DNA of 64,000 nt, from positions 76,204,367-76,268,366 of the forward strand of contig OX638133.1 in the NCBI GenBank assembly GCA_951804985.1, given 5' to 3'. The notes under the pieces are model-generated. The model worked only from the letters and a program-made list of their open reading frames with translations. It was not told the DNA's origin and did no database searches. Source of the stretch: Dryomyza anilis (taxonomy: Eukaryota; Arthropoda; Insecta; Diptera; Dryomyzidae). Shown piece after piece: positions 11,473 through 24,049 of the stretch. Every line of letters begins with the position of its first letter. The stretch's first letter is position 1. The position numbers and the translations under genes were made by a program.

Positions 11473-12990
11473 TTATACCCTACACCTATGAGGTACAGGG
11501 TATATTAACTTTGTGCATATATTGTAACGCCCCTTAGGAGGCGTGTCCGGTATGGAAAAGTATATATTTTCTTGATCAGCATCACTACCCGAGTCCGTTT
11601 AGCCATGTCCGTCTGTCTGTCTGTCCGTCTTGCTGTCTTGCTGTCTTGCTGTCCGAATACAGAATAACTTGAGAAATACTGATCAGAATGCGATGAAATT
11701 TCGTCTCAATATATTTTATCCAAAAGTAGGAACTGAGTTTGTAAATGAGCCAAATCGGTCAACGGACACGCCCACCTCCCATACAAGTCACTTTTATATA
11801 ACTCTTTCGGAACTAATAACTCGAAAAGTATTCAAGGTATAGTTATAAAATTTAAAAGATATTGTTAGAATTCACCCTAAAATATGTGGTCCAAAAATGG
11901 GCGTGATCCGCCCACTTTTTTTTTTTTCATTATTTCCCGGTTTTTCATAGTGGAAATTTGATCCGTAAATTATTAAAATCAAATCTATGAAATATTAGCC
12001 TTTCAAAATTTTAAATATAGGCGTGGTCCGCCCAATTACATTTTTCACATTTTTATACCCTACACTAAGAGTGAAAGGGTATATTCAGTTTGGTACGCCG
12101 TTTGTAACACCCAGAAGGAAGCATCTCCGGTATGGAAAAGTATATATATTCTTGATCAGCATGACCTCCTGAGTCGATTTAGAGATGTCCGTCTGTCCGT
12201 CTGTCTGTCTGTCCGTCTGTCTGTCCGTCTGTCTGTCTGTCTGTCTGTTGAAATCCCTAAGACTTTTAAAATTGAAGAGCTAGATAAATGAAACTTATAA
12301 CTTAGATTACTAATATACCTACGCTGTATGTGCGAAAAAATTGGCGAGATCGGTCCATTGTGACCTATGATCCGACCACTTATGTTCAAATACCTCATAT
12401 AAAATGTACATATAAAGATCAATTTTTATGTATACGTGCTTAGGTAAACTTTTTTGGTCAAATATATATTGATATCATGCTCAAATACATGATAATAATG
12501 TTTTCCGGCGAAAAGACTTGTGGTTCACAAAAAAAAAAAAATCGAAATTCGGTACACCTACCCATTTGTAAATATGGGTATCAAATGAATGGAAATTCTT
12601 CAGCGATTGAATGTTTGTAGTTATTTTCAGGATTCGTATACCCTGGTGACTATATATCACTTTGAATGGTAACCACACATATGTGTAGGGTATTTATAGT
12701 CGGCTTAGACCGACTATAATTTAGATAATCCTAACTATCATAATTACACCTACTTTAAAATTTCCCATGTGATCTAACCTTCCCAACTGGTTTTTTTTTA
12801 GTTTTTTATACTTTTTATAATTTTTTTAATTTATGGGGATATAAGACGTAAATTTTTGATATATGAATAATATTCTGAGGGTTAATATCCCCACCAAAGG
12901 TGTAGGGTATTCCATAGTCGGACCCGACCGACTATAAAAATCCGCCCCATGTGACCGAACTTACCCATGTGACCTAACTTTCCCAACTCG
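11473..12990 (+). mobile_element. mini-me/DINE-1-like (GTCY)n element, subfamily 1, interrupted
   Basis: Starts TTATACCCTACACCTATGAG and carries TTCTTGATCAGCATCAC followed by a (GTCTGTCCGTCT) tract near 11610. It resumes after an insertion and ends GACCGACTATAAAAATCC, then CCCATGTGACCTAACTTTCC and CAACTCG. Comparison with the uninterrupted copy at 22103-22951 shows that 12053-12790 is a second element inserted into it. The family resembles the fly mini-me and DINE-1 groups, which share the GTCY core. No protein is encoded. Confidence 0.8.
12053..12790 (+). mobile_element. mini-me-like (GTCY)n element, subfamily 2, nested
   Basis: Starts TTATACCCTACACTAAGAGT and carries a longer GTCC/GTCT tract (12187-12247). 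Its own end motif ACCGACTATAAT lies near 12710, followed by CCCATGTGATCTAACCTTCC. It interrupts subfamily 1 inside ACATTTTTCACATTTT...TTTTTAGTTTTTTATAC. The ends of both subfamilies are similar, so one replication machinery may have mobilised both. The 88-codon reverse ORF over the GTCY tract (TDRQTDRR repeats) is spurious. Confidence 0.75.
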
Positions 12991-12994
12991 TTTT

Positions 12995-13640
12995 AGGAAT
13001 ACTTTTAGTAATCTTTTGTTAATACTTTTAGTAATACATTTAGTTAAACTTTTATTAATACTTTTAGTAATACTTTTTGTAATACTTTCAGTAATATTTT
13101 TAGTAAAACTTTTAATAATACTTTTAGTAATACTTTTATTAATACTTTTGGTAATACTTTTAGTAACACTTTTAGTAATACTTTTAGTAATACTTTTAGT
13201 AATAGATTTAGTAATACTTTTAGTAATACTTTTAGTACAACTTTTAGTAATACTCTTCTTAATACTTTTGGTTATACTTTTAGTAATACTTATGGTAATA
13301 CTTTTAGTAATACTTTAAATAATACTTTTGGTAATACTTTTAGTAATACTTTAAGTAATACTTTTGGTAATACTTTTAGTAATACTTTTATTAATACTTT
13401 TGGTTATACTTTTAGTAATACTTTTAGTAATACATTTAGTAATACATTTAGTAAAACTTTTAGTAATACTTTTAGTTATACTTTTAGTAATAAATTTAGT
13501 AACACTTTTAGTAATACATTTAGTAATACTTTTAGTAATACTTTTGGTAATACTTTTAGTAATACTTTGAGTAATACTTTTGGTAATACTTTTAGTAATA
13601 CTTTCAGTAATACTTTTGGTAATACTTTTAGTAATACATT
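12995..13640. repeat. 12-bp satellite (AATACTTTTAGT)n
   Basis: Roughly 50 tandem copies of AATACTTTTAGT with GGT and AGT variants. The array begins within a few bases of the 3' end of the mini-me-like element and ends about 50 bp before a SINE. Because 12 is a multiple of 3, the array reads as VILLVILL and its two ORFs (100 and 68 codons) are artefacts. Confidence 0.95.
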
Positions 13641-13693
13641 TTATAAGAATTTTTAAAATTTTTTTTTGTTAATACTTTCTATAGTATTTATAG

Positions 13694-14005
13694 TAATAAT
13701 AATAATAGTTTGGCGCTAGAGTCCTGTACAGAACTTTGGCCGATCTCTCTCACCATTTTGAGCTGTGCGTGTTATATTTGTACTCAAAGTGGTGGGACCT
13801 ACAGTTTATTGCCAAATCCGAACGGCGGGTGAGAGCTTTTCATAGGCAATGGTTTTACTCTCGTAGGTTTGCCATTTACTGACGAGAGGTAGCGCGGTAT
13901 AGAAAAATGTTTCTATGAAAAGATGTTGTTAGCCCCAGTACAGGCTTAAACGGGGGACCTTTCGACTCGCAGTCCAATGCACTAACCACTGAGCTAGCGG
14001 GGCTC
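13694..14005 (-). mobile_element. tRNA-derived SINE, copy 3 (reverse)
   Basis: Reverse complement of the SINE family. The ATT tail is at 13694-13710 (ATAATAATAATAGTTTGGCG), and the tRNA-like head is at the right end (ACTAACCACTGAGCTAGCGG, about 13981-14000). The body is intact. The B-box region carries changes (GGCTTAAACGG), so internal pol III activity is doubtful. Confidence 0.85.
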
Positions 14006-14595
14006 ATATATATTATGTAATACATTACATAATATAACTATTTTGTAATGCACAATATTAAAATTTTAATTATTTTTATATTTATTTTTGAGAGTAACTT
14101 TCGTTGGGTCACGTTCTAGGCCACGCGTACAGTTGTTTGATGCGAATTCATTTAACAATTCAATTTTGCTAATGTAAATACCGACTTGGAACCCAAATGG
14201 CCTAAACATTTAAACATGTCTGACAGTCATTAGAGGCAAAAAAAAACAAAACCCTGCCTAATCATTTTTAATATGCATATTAAGTGTTTTGTTCCCCGCA
14301 AACAGATGGCGCCATATATGCTAATAACAATATTAATTTGATTTTATGCATTTTTAAACGTAAAGATACCATTATGTTAGTGTTCAATTAATTTAATTTA
14401 TTTATACACATTTAATTATTGCATTAATAGCATATTAATTTGTTGTCGAAATATGTTTGTGTTGGATTTTTATTATACTATACTATGTTTTATTTTATTA
14501 GCTATATTTGACTTTATTTTTATTACACCAAAATAAAAAATAAATTTAATTAATAACATTTACTTTCATTTCTTTTAAGGTCAATTTCTTTTAAG
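14006..14595. other. intron or upstream flank of the first recognised exon
   Basis: AT-rich, no ORF. Ends in a pyrimidine-rich tract and the AG acceptor at 14594-14595. Contains one CTCF-like word at 14299-14312. Confidence 0.5.
14299..14312 (+). promoter_or_regulatory. CTCF-like motif (12 of 14)
   Basis: CAAACAGATGGCGC matches 12 of 14 positions of CCASYAGRKGGCRS and contains AGATGGCGC, the part best conserved in insects. It lies about 290 bp upstream of the first recognised sidestep-like exon. Confidence 0.25.
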
Positions 14596-14731
14596 GTCCT
14601 CTATCCGAGGTGCAAACGGCCGTCGGTCTTGAAGTTGCCCTGCCGTGTGATTTAATGCCTGGCACTATGGTTGCGGACAAGGTTCAGCTGGTCATTTGGT
14701 ATAAGCAGGGAAATGTGAAGCCTATTTACAC
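14596..14731 (+). CDS. sidestep-family gene, exon for first half of Ig1
   Basis: Acceptor tttcttttaag|GT and donor AC|gtaagt. Two bases complete an upstream codon, then the reading frame gives PLSEVQTAVGLEVALPCDLM and continues to a VIWYKQ motif ending IYT. ALPCDL supplies the B-strand cysteine and VIWYK the C-strand tryptophan of a V-type Ig fold. Sidestep-family Ig1 has the same LPCDL...WYK...PIY pattern. The exon ends two bases into a codon, which the next exon completes. Side proteins are membrane Ig proteins that bind Beaten-path partners during axon guidance and synaptic matching. The N-terminal signal-peptide exon must lie upstream and was not identified. No lesion is seen here. The family is inferred from motif memory, not from a search. 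Confidence 0.88.
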
Positions 14732-17700
14732 GTAAGTATTGACATAGATAGAAAATGTCATAAAAAACAAACTTTACAGTTTCAACACAGCCAAAAAAAA
14801 CCACAGAAAAAATAAGTTTACATCAAAAGGAAGCAAGTGTCATAAAAACGAATTTCCTGTCATTAAATACGAAATAAAAGCGCAGTTTTTGGGAAAAATG
14901 TGTCTCTTTTTCAAACGGAAAAAGCGTCTACCATTTTAGAAATATTTTTGTGTTTTATAAACGACAACTGTTTTTATGTTTTACCTAAAAATAATTTAAA
15001 TTTTTACAAAAACTTTACATTTTAAAGCTTATAAAGTATTTGTATTAATTTAAATTTTTATTTTCTTTAAAAATGTACAATTTTTTACAGAATATAGAAT
15101 CTGCATACTGAGTATGCTGTCATTCTTGACGCGCCGTTGTCACGTGTCCGCGCCTATGATCGTTCCCCACCCCATCTTTTGGAATATCTATCACAATCTC
15201 ATTTCTTGTATAAAACAAGTCAAATGTGATTTGATTAAAAAATAAAATAAAATGATGGACGTAGCAAATACAAGAACAAGCACACATGCCCAAGGCAAAA
15301 ATTTGTATGATTTCCATAAAATAACAACACATATTGATTGTTCGGAATTTCAACCCAAAATTTAACCTATGCCGAGCAGAGTCAAATGTATTTGATACAT
15401 ATGACATCTTTAAGGAATTTTACAAATAACATGTTTATTGTACGTCACATAACAAAGAAAAACAATTATAGAATTTTAGTATTGGTTGTTTTGTAACAGG
15501 CGAAAATGATTTGTAGCACTGACAACGTGTTTTGAAATTCAAACATAAAGTAGCACTTTTCTGACAAAATCTGTGCTGTGTGACAGCAATATTTTAAATT
15601 TTTTCTAAAATTTATTTGGTTTATATGACCCTGTAGTTTAACCCTTTTATTTAAATTTTATAATACTATTAAACTTTAGACTTTATACTGTAAAACCGTT
15701 TCATCCGCATAAAATTTCAGTTTTTAATGTATTTTTCTACGCTCAATTACTAGGTACTCGTTAAAAAATACATACAATTTTTAATAAATTAGATGTGAAA
15801 TTCAAAATATATTTATTTACATATTAGATTTGAGCCGCCCCGTGTTGTTTTTTAAACTGATGCCATGCATAAATGTCTATTTGCTCAACGACTTTACATC
15901 TATGTATTCCTTATATTGAGACCATTATGGGTTTCCATTTTTCGAGCCCATTACTCGTTATGGAGTGGATGCATATGGAGTGGATGCTTGCTTTAATTAG
16001 TTTGGCTCACTTTTCCAATGCTGCCTACTTTGTTTATAGAGCCAGAATTCTTTTTTGAAATTCTTTATGGTAAATCCTTAAAAATGTACATCCATCATTT
16101 GCATATATATTTCATGTCTACTTGTGCAATATACCAAATTATTCAATTACTACTCTGGGGCGCTATCAATAGCATGATATATGATCTATTTTTGAGTGTC
16201 AGACAAATTGAATTTTATGGGCATATGATTTTGGGTTAGGTTTTACAATTTTTTTGTTATTTTATTTTTTGAAATTATTGAGAAATATCATTTTTATGGT
16301 AGATTTTATATATGTATATTTTCTATGGGCCATTCTTTCAATAAGTCTTTCTTCATTTAATATTGTCATTTAAAATACATACCTTAAACTTCAAGTATTT
16401 GCAAAATCTTGAATGCCCATTGAAGTTCATTGCACCAATCTGCAAAAAATAGAATCTGAAATTATTTTCTCAAATAGCATCCAAACCTTTCGTTAATTCC
16501 GCATTACAACCCACTACAATTACCCATCAACGGTATTTCAAATAAATGTTTCCCTTTTCCGATTCATGTCAATAAATAAAAAATTACCCAACATTGCTAG
16601 CGGTCTCACAGTAAAAGCCACAAATCAAACGACTGTCCTCACTTAGAACAGCAAAAAATAACAAAGATCTTAAAATGCATTTAAAGCACGAGTGATGTTA
16701 ACCAAAAGGCATAGAAAAGTAAAAAGTAAATACATGTTTGGAAAGGGTTGCAAAAAAAAAAAAAATATCAAAATTGTCGAATTTCGTTTGAAGATGAAAA
16801 TCATTGCGGCAATACAAACTAAAGCAGAAAAAAACCAAAAAAATTGTCTTCGATATAGCGAATCCAAGATTATTTCTACTTAGTTACTTTTTTGATACCC
16901 AAGAAATTAATAACTGAATCCAAGAATAATAGTTACTTTTATGACAACTAAATTTCTTGAAATTAAGAACTTTTCGGTTTAGGTGTATATCACTCCGTGT
17001 ACTTCTTGATTCCTTCTGGATTTTAGAACTTTTTTCCCTCCGTGTATACAATGACATTTTTATGCCGGTTACATGTTGGGGGCAGCAAGTAGTGGTGAAT
17101 TGTAGCAATTTTATTTTAAAAAAAGTATCCGTTTTACGTTTTAACTTAAATTTACAAAATTAATCACTTTATTTTCTATTAGTTATATATTTGAATACAT
17201 TACTTATAGTTTTCAACAATAACATGTTTAGTTCAAGTACAAATTAAATCTAGACAAAATATCTTAGGCTCAAAACAGTTCAGCTATTGTTTTAATAGAA
17301 ATAAAGGTATTTTCTATATTTAGAAATGTCCCTATCTATTTCTTTACATTCGCTGATACGCTTTGACTGTTTTTTCGTAGTTTAATCCTACATTTGAATG
17401 ACATCAAGGTTGTTTTGCCACAATGACCTAGCTATTTCTTTAATATTTTTTTTTTCGTTTATGTAACATTTGTAAATGTGCAAACTGACGTCAAATATTG
17501 ACATGGGTTTTACGGATATTATTGATTATATATTTAAATAATTGAATATGTACAGTAAAAGAAACTAAAATGATTTGTGATCAATATAAAAATCAAACTA
17601 ATATAACTTTTAATGAAACGAAGATTCCTGCCTTCAATTATTTCTTCAATATTTCCTTTATCTATCAGTAAATTTAAATCAAGTTTTAAGTTTTATAAAT

Positions 17701-17925
17701 GACCAGGTAAATCTTTGTTTCGAATAAAGTGTTTGTGTATTAACTAACACTACTCTTTAACCTGTCCTTCTTATTATTCTATACCCTAGTAGATATTGTG
17801 CTAGGGTAATGATCGGGAATTCGTCATTTTATTTGTACCTTATTAAAACACGATCATGACCAACATGATCAGTCCATGGTAATATCTTCCCTAATAGTGT
17901 ACATTTTTACGAGGGTCATCGATAC
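14732..17925 (+). other. intron, first part
   Basis: AT-rich non-coding sequence between the two Ig1 exons. Short ORFs (61-95 codons) lack domains. Nothing further is supported. Confidence 0.5.
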
Positions 17926-18368
17926 TTATAACCTACACTAAGAGTGAAAGGGTATATTCAGTTTGGTTCGCCGTTTGTAACACCCAGAAGGAAGCATCTC
18001 CGGTATGGAAAAGTATATATATTCTTAATCAGCATGACCTCCTGAGTCGATTTAGCGATCTGTCCGTCTGTCTGTCCGTCCGTCTGTCTGTAGAAATCCC
18101 TACTACTTTTACAATTGAAGAGCTAGATAAATGAAACTTATAACTTAGATTTCTAATATACCTACGCTGTATGTGCGAAAAAATTGGCGAGATCGGTCCA
18201 TTGTGACCTATGATCCGACCACTTATGTTCAAATACCTCATATAAAATGTACATATAAAGATCAATTTTTATGTATACGTGCTTAGGTAAACTTTTTTGG
18301 TCAAATATATATTGACATCATGCTCAAATACATGATAATAATGTTTTCCGGCGAAAAGACTTGTGGTT
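17926..18368 (+). mobile_element. mini-me-like element, subfamily 2, 3'-truncated
   Basis: Closely matches the nested copy at 12053-12790 from (TTATA)CCTACACTAAGAG through the GTCY tract (about 18060-18092) to GAAAAGACTTGTGGTT, where similarity stops. The 3' half is missing. The reverse ORF of 78 codons is shared with the other copy because the DNA is the same repeat. Confidence 0.85.
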
Positions 18369-20635
18369 ACAAACTTGTGGCTATAAACACAAATACACTT
18401 TAATAGCTACGAAAACCACAAAAAACAGCTTCATTCTTAATATTTCTGTCATTAGTTTTTTTTCACATGTAAAATATGTGTTTTTTATATATCTTTTATT
18501 AAATATTTTGTGTCGGGACTTCGATTAAATAAAACAAATTGAGTGCGACAACGTATAAAATGTGAAATCGTGTTGCGTTTCATTAACTTTTGTTCCCGAA
18601 TCGACACAACATACGTATACAACGTGCACAAGTGTGGCAATAAAAAAATTTATATTTAATTAGAAGTTTTACACCATTTCTGAAAATATTTATTTTACAT
18701 ATGCGCACTATAAAGGCGCATTAAATGCAATATACACGTCAATGTAAAGTAAATCCAAATGAAATATTGTCTAAATTATAGGATACAGACCGGACGAAAC
18801 AGGTAGCACTGCCGCAGCACTGTAATAAAAAACTATGAATTTTATGTTTTATTAATGTAAAGACATAAAACACTGACTGATTTTATTTTATTTTTGTATT
18901 ATTAAAATTTAGAATTTTATATTAATACTCACAACTACCACACAATTAAGATATCTTTACTAGAAAATTAGTGTAGCGGAATTGCACTATATGTTCATTT
19001 TCTGTTTTAGCAAAATCCACTTTTCAGTAAAAATGTTTGCTATCTATTTCAGCATTCTTTTTTTCTAGTGTAACAGTTTTTTTTTGTTTAAGTGTACTTC
19101 AAATATAGACTCTTTTTATCATAATTATAATATATAGATACAATAAATAGCACACGCACAACAATAATAATTAAATTAAAGCACTTGTATGCGAAAGAAA
19201 ACCAAACAGCCATTTCAAAAATATATATTGTAGGTTTTCTTTTTTTTTTGTTGTTTTTTATTTTTTGTATGTTTTCCATTTTATTATTATAATTTTCGAA
19301 ATCAAACACCCCTCTTCAAGGCGGCGCACAATTCAAGTTCAAGTGCTTAAATTACACAAATTATAAACCACTTTAAATAAACATTTTCTTTCATAGAATG
19401 TACAGAAAAAAAAGTAAAATATAAAAATTAATGCAGCCTCGAACTTGAATTTGAAATAATAATGATGATAAAAAACAGCATATTGTTCATAGGTCAAATG
19501 GGTGAATTTTGCTGAGAATTTAATTGTTTCATATAAAACAATACAGCCTATAAATGATGTAGGGAATATACAAATTAAAGGGTTTATTAAATATGTTTTT
19601 ATTATGTATGACATTTGAAGATGGGTAAAAGTAAGAAGAATAGTTCATAGCTATGCTTGAAATACTGTAAAAAATTAGATAAATAATAAATAAAATACCC
19701 TGGCAGAAATTTACCTGCCAATTGACTATTAGAGTCAATATGAATATTGACCATTTAAACCCTTACCGTATTAGAAATATACCCTATTAGGGAGGACATG
19801 TTCATGAACATATTAAGTTTGTAATGTAACTGTTCGGGTTATGGCAAGTTAAAAATACAATGATCAATTCTTCATCATTACTAGTAAAATGTCTAGGAAT
19901 CTTGCTTACGAATGTAGAATTAACATTATTTTAACAGTTAATCCTTTCTACCCGAGAGATTTTATTTGATTCTCATAAGTAATATTCAAACGAACAATGA
20001 TAGGAATCTTGTCAGAAAAACACTTAGTATTTTTATTATTAAAAGGAATCTTTCCCGAATATCTAAAATAATGCCATGTTTATGCTCATGGCCCTGCCGA
20101 AATTTCCACTACAAGTTAGCAGTTTCAGAAGTAGAAATTTAGCTTATTAGGGTTGTTCATATTCTGGGTCGGACAATGAAAATTACAAATATCATAATCA
20201 GTCCCGGATAATGATCATAGAGTTGTATTACTATTAGAATTTTAGGATTTGTTTGTTTTTACGGTGTTATTAGGACTATCTTTATTAGAAATTGTACTAG
20301 CGTCATGATAGGGAACTAACCTTAATTATATTTACTACTAGGGATTATATCGTTCTATATGTGAGTGATAATTATATGCGGATCGTGTTTATTTTTACTA
20401 TGATGATTTAAGTTTCAAAACATAATTAATACACAACGATATTAATATCATCTCACCGTAGTTAACGCTTTCCTGAATAATAATGTACAAAGGGACATAT
20501 TGTCTGTATTCATGGCATTAAAAAATATTTCAATATGTAATTTTTTTAAAATAATATATTTTTTTATTTCTAGAATATTTATTTTAGTTTAATCAAAATC
20601 TAATCATATTATTATTATATTTTTGATCCTTTCAG
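18369..20635 (+). other. intron, second part
   Basis: AT-rich. A decayed repeat may be present, because 17783-17900 ('gtgctagggtaatgatcggga') resembles 20290-20350 ('gtactagcgtcatgataggga'). Ends with the acceptor ctttcag at 20629-20635. Confidence 0.4.
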
Positions 20636-20844
20636 TTTCGTTGCACGCGTTCGCCCTCTCCAGCAAGCCATACCATGGGCCGATGAAAATGTCTTCAAGA
20701 ATAAGGCTCACTTCTATTACGACACAAATCCACCCGCGTTGCGCATCAAGAACATCCAGACGAATGATGCCGGCATGTACAAATGTCGCGTTGACTTTCA
20801 TAAATCACCGACTAGAAACTGGCGGATTAATGTGACAGTCTTAG
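20636..20844 (+). CDS. sidestep-family gene, exon for second half of Ig1
   Basis: Acceptor cctttcag|T and donor TTAG|gtaggt. One base completes the Thr codon split by the previous intron, then FVARVRPLQQAIPWADENVF follows, and later ALRIKNIQTNDAGMYKCRVD, FHKSPTRNWRINVTVL. DAGMYKC is the D-x-G-x-Y-x-C signature before the F-strand cysteine, which pairs with the Cys in LPCDL of the previous exon. The C(R)VDF(x)xSPTRN(x)xINVTV run is highly typical of sidestep-family Ig1. The exon leaves one base (G), which joins TT of the next exon to make Val, giving VTVLVPPTQL as expected at the Ig1-Ig2 junction. No lesion is seen. Confidence 0.92.
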
Positions 20845-22102
20845 GTAGGTTTTTCTTTGTTCCTTTGTTCAGTTTGTTATTGTTCAAAACATGTTTTTTG
20901 TAACTGCTTTAAGGGATTTCAATTCAACTAACCCAATTTATTTAGCAACGTTGTAAGGGGTTCTTATGCCGGTATTATTGTACTAATCGTGACTAATTTA
21001 TTTCTTTTCTAATATGATATATACGTTTACCATTTAAAAATGTTTCTTATTGAAATTTATAAAATCTATGAAGTATGAAATTTGTATTACAAATTTCTGT
21101 TTATTTTTTTTTATATCCTATTTGATTCATTTTGTACCGATTTTTTTAATATCATATTTCAATGCGATAAATAATTAAATATCATATCTTGTTCATAAAT
21201 TTGAATGTATGAGAAATTTTAAAAATTAGAATTGATACAACTACGAGATCAAACTTTTTGTATCGAAGTTAATTCGAGAATGCTTCGAGACATCAAAGGA
21301 CTATGAGACATGTGAGACTGGAAAGTGGATTATTTTCTTATGTCTGACAAACTATTGTCTGGTAATCCAGTAGAACAATTCTGAAGTATTCTCTAGTAAT
21401 ATCGCTTTTTACTTTTCTTTAAACTTATTCAAATTCATTATCACTGTAAAATCGACGTTTTTGTCAGACAATGATCGATTTTTTGAAATTATTCTAGGGA
21501 CATAAACTGAAAATTATCATTGCTTTTTTCCTTATCATAACCCGATCAATTATGAGACTAACAAGTTAAAGTCGATAATACTTTCTGATCTTATAGCGTA
21601 AATATCTAGGGTAACATGAAGTATCAGGAAACTTTAATTTTTTTTCTGTAAAGATATATGATCCAAAACATAATAATTAGTTTATAGTATATTAAAAAAT
21701 CTTTTCCAACACGTTTTATGCTTAACTTTTATGCAAAATACTGAAGTTATAAATAAGTTTCTAATATGCAACATCAAAATTATAACAAAAATAATAATAT
21801 TTTAACAAAAAGAGTTTTATTTTAAGTTTAGATACGGAAAAACTATGTAATTCCAAATTAAAAGTGAATTCATAATATAGATTTACATATAAACGTAATT
21901 ATATGTAAATATTACCGGGATTTTTGAAAATGTTAGAATTACAACCCATTTTATCTATTATTATATAAATAATATATATTCTTTTTACACTTTTATTTTG
22001 ATACACATTACGTACATGCAGTTCTTTACGTTTTTGCGAACATTTCCATTTCCTGTTCATTTTCATTTCCGCTTCATGGCGGCATTTTACATTTCTTGCT
22101 TT
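20845..22102 (+). other. intron
   Basis: AT-rich, non-coding. Contains a fragment of the 8.3-kb foldback arm at about 21205-21335 and is followed by a mini-me-like element. Confidence 0.5.
21205..21335. repeat. fragment of the 8.3-9.3-kb foldback arm
   Basis: The order of phrases follows the right arm at 9165-9290: 'ttgaatgtatgagaaattttaaaaattagaattg', then 'gatcaaactttttgtatcgaagttaattcgagaatgcttcgag', then 'gagacatgtgagactgg'. It indicates a dispersed family rather than a one-off palindrome. Confidence 0.75.
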
Positions 22103-22951
22103 TTATACCCTACACCTATGAGGTACAGGGTATATTAACATTGTGCATATATTGTAACGCCCCTTAGGAGGCGTGTCCGGTATGGAAAAGTATATATATT
22201 CTTGATCAGCATCACTACCCGAGTCCGTTTAGCCATGTCCGTCTGTCTGTCTGTCCGTCTTGCTGTCTTGCTGTCTTGCTGTCTTGCTATCTTGCTGTCC
22301 GAATACAGAATAACTTGAGAAATACTGATCAGAATGCGATGAAATTTCGTCTGAATATATTTTAGCCAAAAGTAGGAACTGAGTTTGAAAATGAGCCAAA
22401 TCGGTCAACGGACACGCCCACCTCCCATACAAGTCACTTTTATATAACTCTTTCGGAACTAATAACTCGAAAAGTATTCAAGGTATAGTTATAAAATTTA
22501 AAACGTATTGTTAGAATTCACCTATAAATATGTGGTCTTAAAATGGGCGTGATCCGCCCACTTTTTTTTTCATTATTTCCCGGGTTTTCATATTGGAAAT
22601 TTGATCCGTAAATTATTAAAATTAAATCTATGAAATATTAGCCTTTCAAAATTTTAAATATAGGCGTGGTCCGCCCAATTACATTTTTCAATTTTTTTTT
22701 TAGTTTTTTATACTTTATATAATTTTTTCATTTATGGGGATATAAGACGTAAATTTCGGATATATGAATAGTATTCTGAGGGTGGGGAGATTCAGCATAA
22801 TTAAAAACTTTAAAATTGAGGTATGCAGTTAAATATCCCACATTAATATCCCCACCAAAGGTGTAGGGTATTCCATAGTCGGGCCCGACCGACTATAAAA
22901 ATCCGCCCCATGTGACCGAACTTACCCATGTGACCTAACTTTCCCAACTCG
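22103..22951 (+). mobile_element. mini-me/DINE-1-like element, subfamily 1, complete
   Basis: Uninterrupted reference copy. It has the TTATACCCTACACCTATGAG start, a GTCY tract with TTGCTGTC repeats (22238-22300), TCCGCCCA blocks, and the GACCGACTATAAAAATCC and CCCAACTCG end. About 850 bp long. It lies in the intron 115 bp before exon 23066 without breaking the splice site. Confidence 0.85.
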
Positions 22952-23065
22952 TTTTCATTGAATTTCTTTTATTTTTCAGAACACGTTTTCTTTACTATTT
23001 CTTTATTTTCTATTTTATTTTATGAATTTCTTGCTATTTTTTGTACCTCATACTTTATTTTGCAG

Positions 23066-23300
23066 TTCCGCCCACACAATTGACAATACTCGATCATCAT
23101 GGTGGCGCGGTGCGGGACCAAATGGCCGGTCCTTACTTGGAGGCCGATAGTATTAATCTGACGTGTTTGTCGAGTGGTGGCATACCGCCGCCGCGCGTCT
23201 CCATGTGGAAGGAACACGCGCTGGTCGACGATTCGTTTCAAGTGTTGCCAGATGGCATATATTGCATTTGAAGAATATTGCGAGGCGCGATTTGCTTACG
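23066..23300 (+). CDS. sidestep-family gene, exon for first half of Ig2, frameshifted
   Basis: Acceptor ttttgcag|TT and donor TTACG|gtgagt. With the G left by the previous exon the frame gives VPPTQLTILDHHGG, then GPYLEADSINLTCLSSGGIP, PPRVSMWKEHALVDDSFQVL and PDGIYCI, then TGA at 23269-23271. LTC holds the B-strand Cys of Ig2 and MWK the core Trp. The expected continuation, HLKNIARRDLLT, is present but in the next frame from 23265 to the donor. One base is therefore missing between about 23258 and 23265, next to a short T run. Codon phase at the donor is then 0. It is either a real 1-bp deletion or a homopolymer sequencing error. Confidence 0.85.
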
Positions 23301-24049
23301 GTGAGTTTTTCTGCTAACAATTTATTTTATTATTACTTAAATTTCTTTTATTTTTTTCCTTCATATATTTCTTATTTTGTTCCTTTTCTTATTTAACTTG
23401 CTTGTTTCCTTTGTATGAAAATGTGTAAATCATTTAATGCGTTAAATGGTGTGAATTGTTGTTAGTTGGCAACATTGGCTGCAATCGTAAAAGTCAGACA
23501 TTTGTAATTTCTATGCCAATTTCAGGTTGTAACCTTTACCACTGCTTTATTACAACCACTAATGCTTTTTACTGTTTGAGGTGCCTTGCATTTGAATTTT
23601 CACACCACAATTCTTTCAGCTCTATGTGGAAATACACACACATAAAAACTAATAACCTAGGTATTTTTTTATATATCTTGTTGGTTGTGTTGCCATCTTA
23701 AGTTTTGGCACCAATTGTGGTCGCAGATGTTGCTTATGTTTGATTTATGACCACAAAATTGCAACCTCAATTACAGGAAGTTTTATATTTAAAAAATGGT
23801 TATAGATTCATTGTAAAATAAATAGAAAACTGACCCATAATATGGGGATTGAAATTTTGTAGTGTTTTTAAATTTAAATAAACCACCCAAATATATGCAT
23901 TTCGCATATTATTTTTCGATAACTGATTTGCATGCAAGATTAATTGTACTACATAAACTCTGAATGTGTGATGGACTGGAGTGGATTCAAAAAAGTTGTA
24001 TTGATTCGAATTTTGTATTTCTAAACTACCACAAGACAAAATAAAAAGT
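23301..24049 (+). other. start of the 39.5-kb interval between Ig2 and Ig3 exons
   Basis: AT-rich intronic sequence. A short ORF at 23456-23701 has no domain and is not called. The exon for the second half of Ig2 (F-strand Cys) was looked for here and downstream but not recognised. Confidence 0.5.

Noticed and set aside
12156..12422. Reverse ORF with TDRQTDRR repeats, also at 18029-18265
   Set aside because: Product of the GTCY tract in mini-me-like elements. Shared only because the element is repeated.
13016..13570. Leu/Ile/Val-rich ORFs of 100 and 68 codons
   Set aside because: Translation of the 12-bp satellite AATACTTTTAGT.
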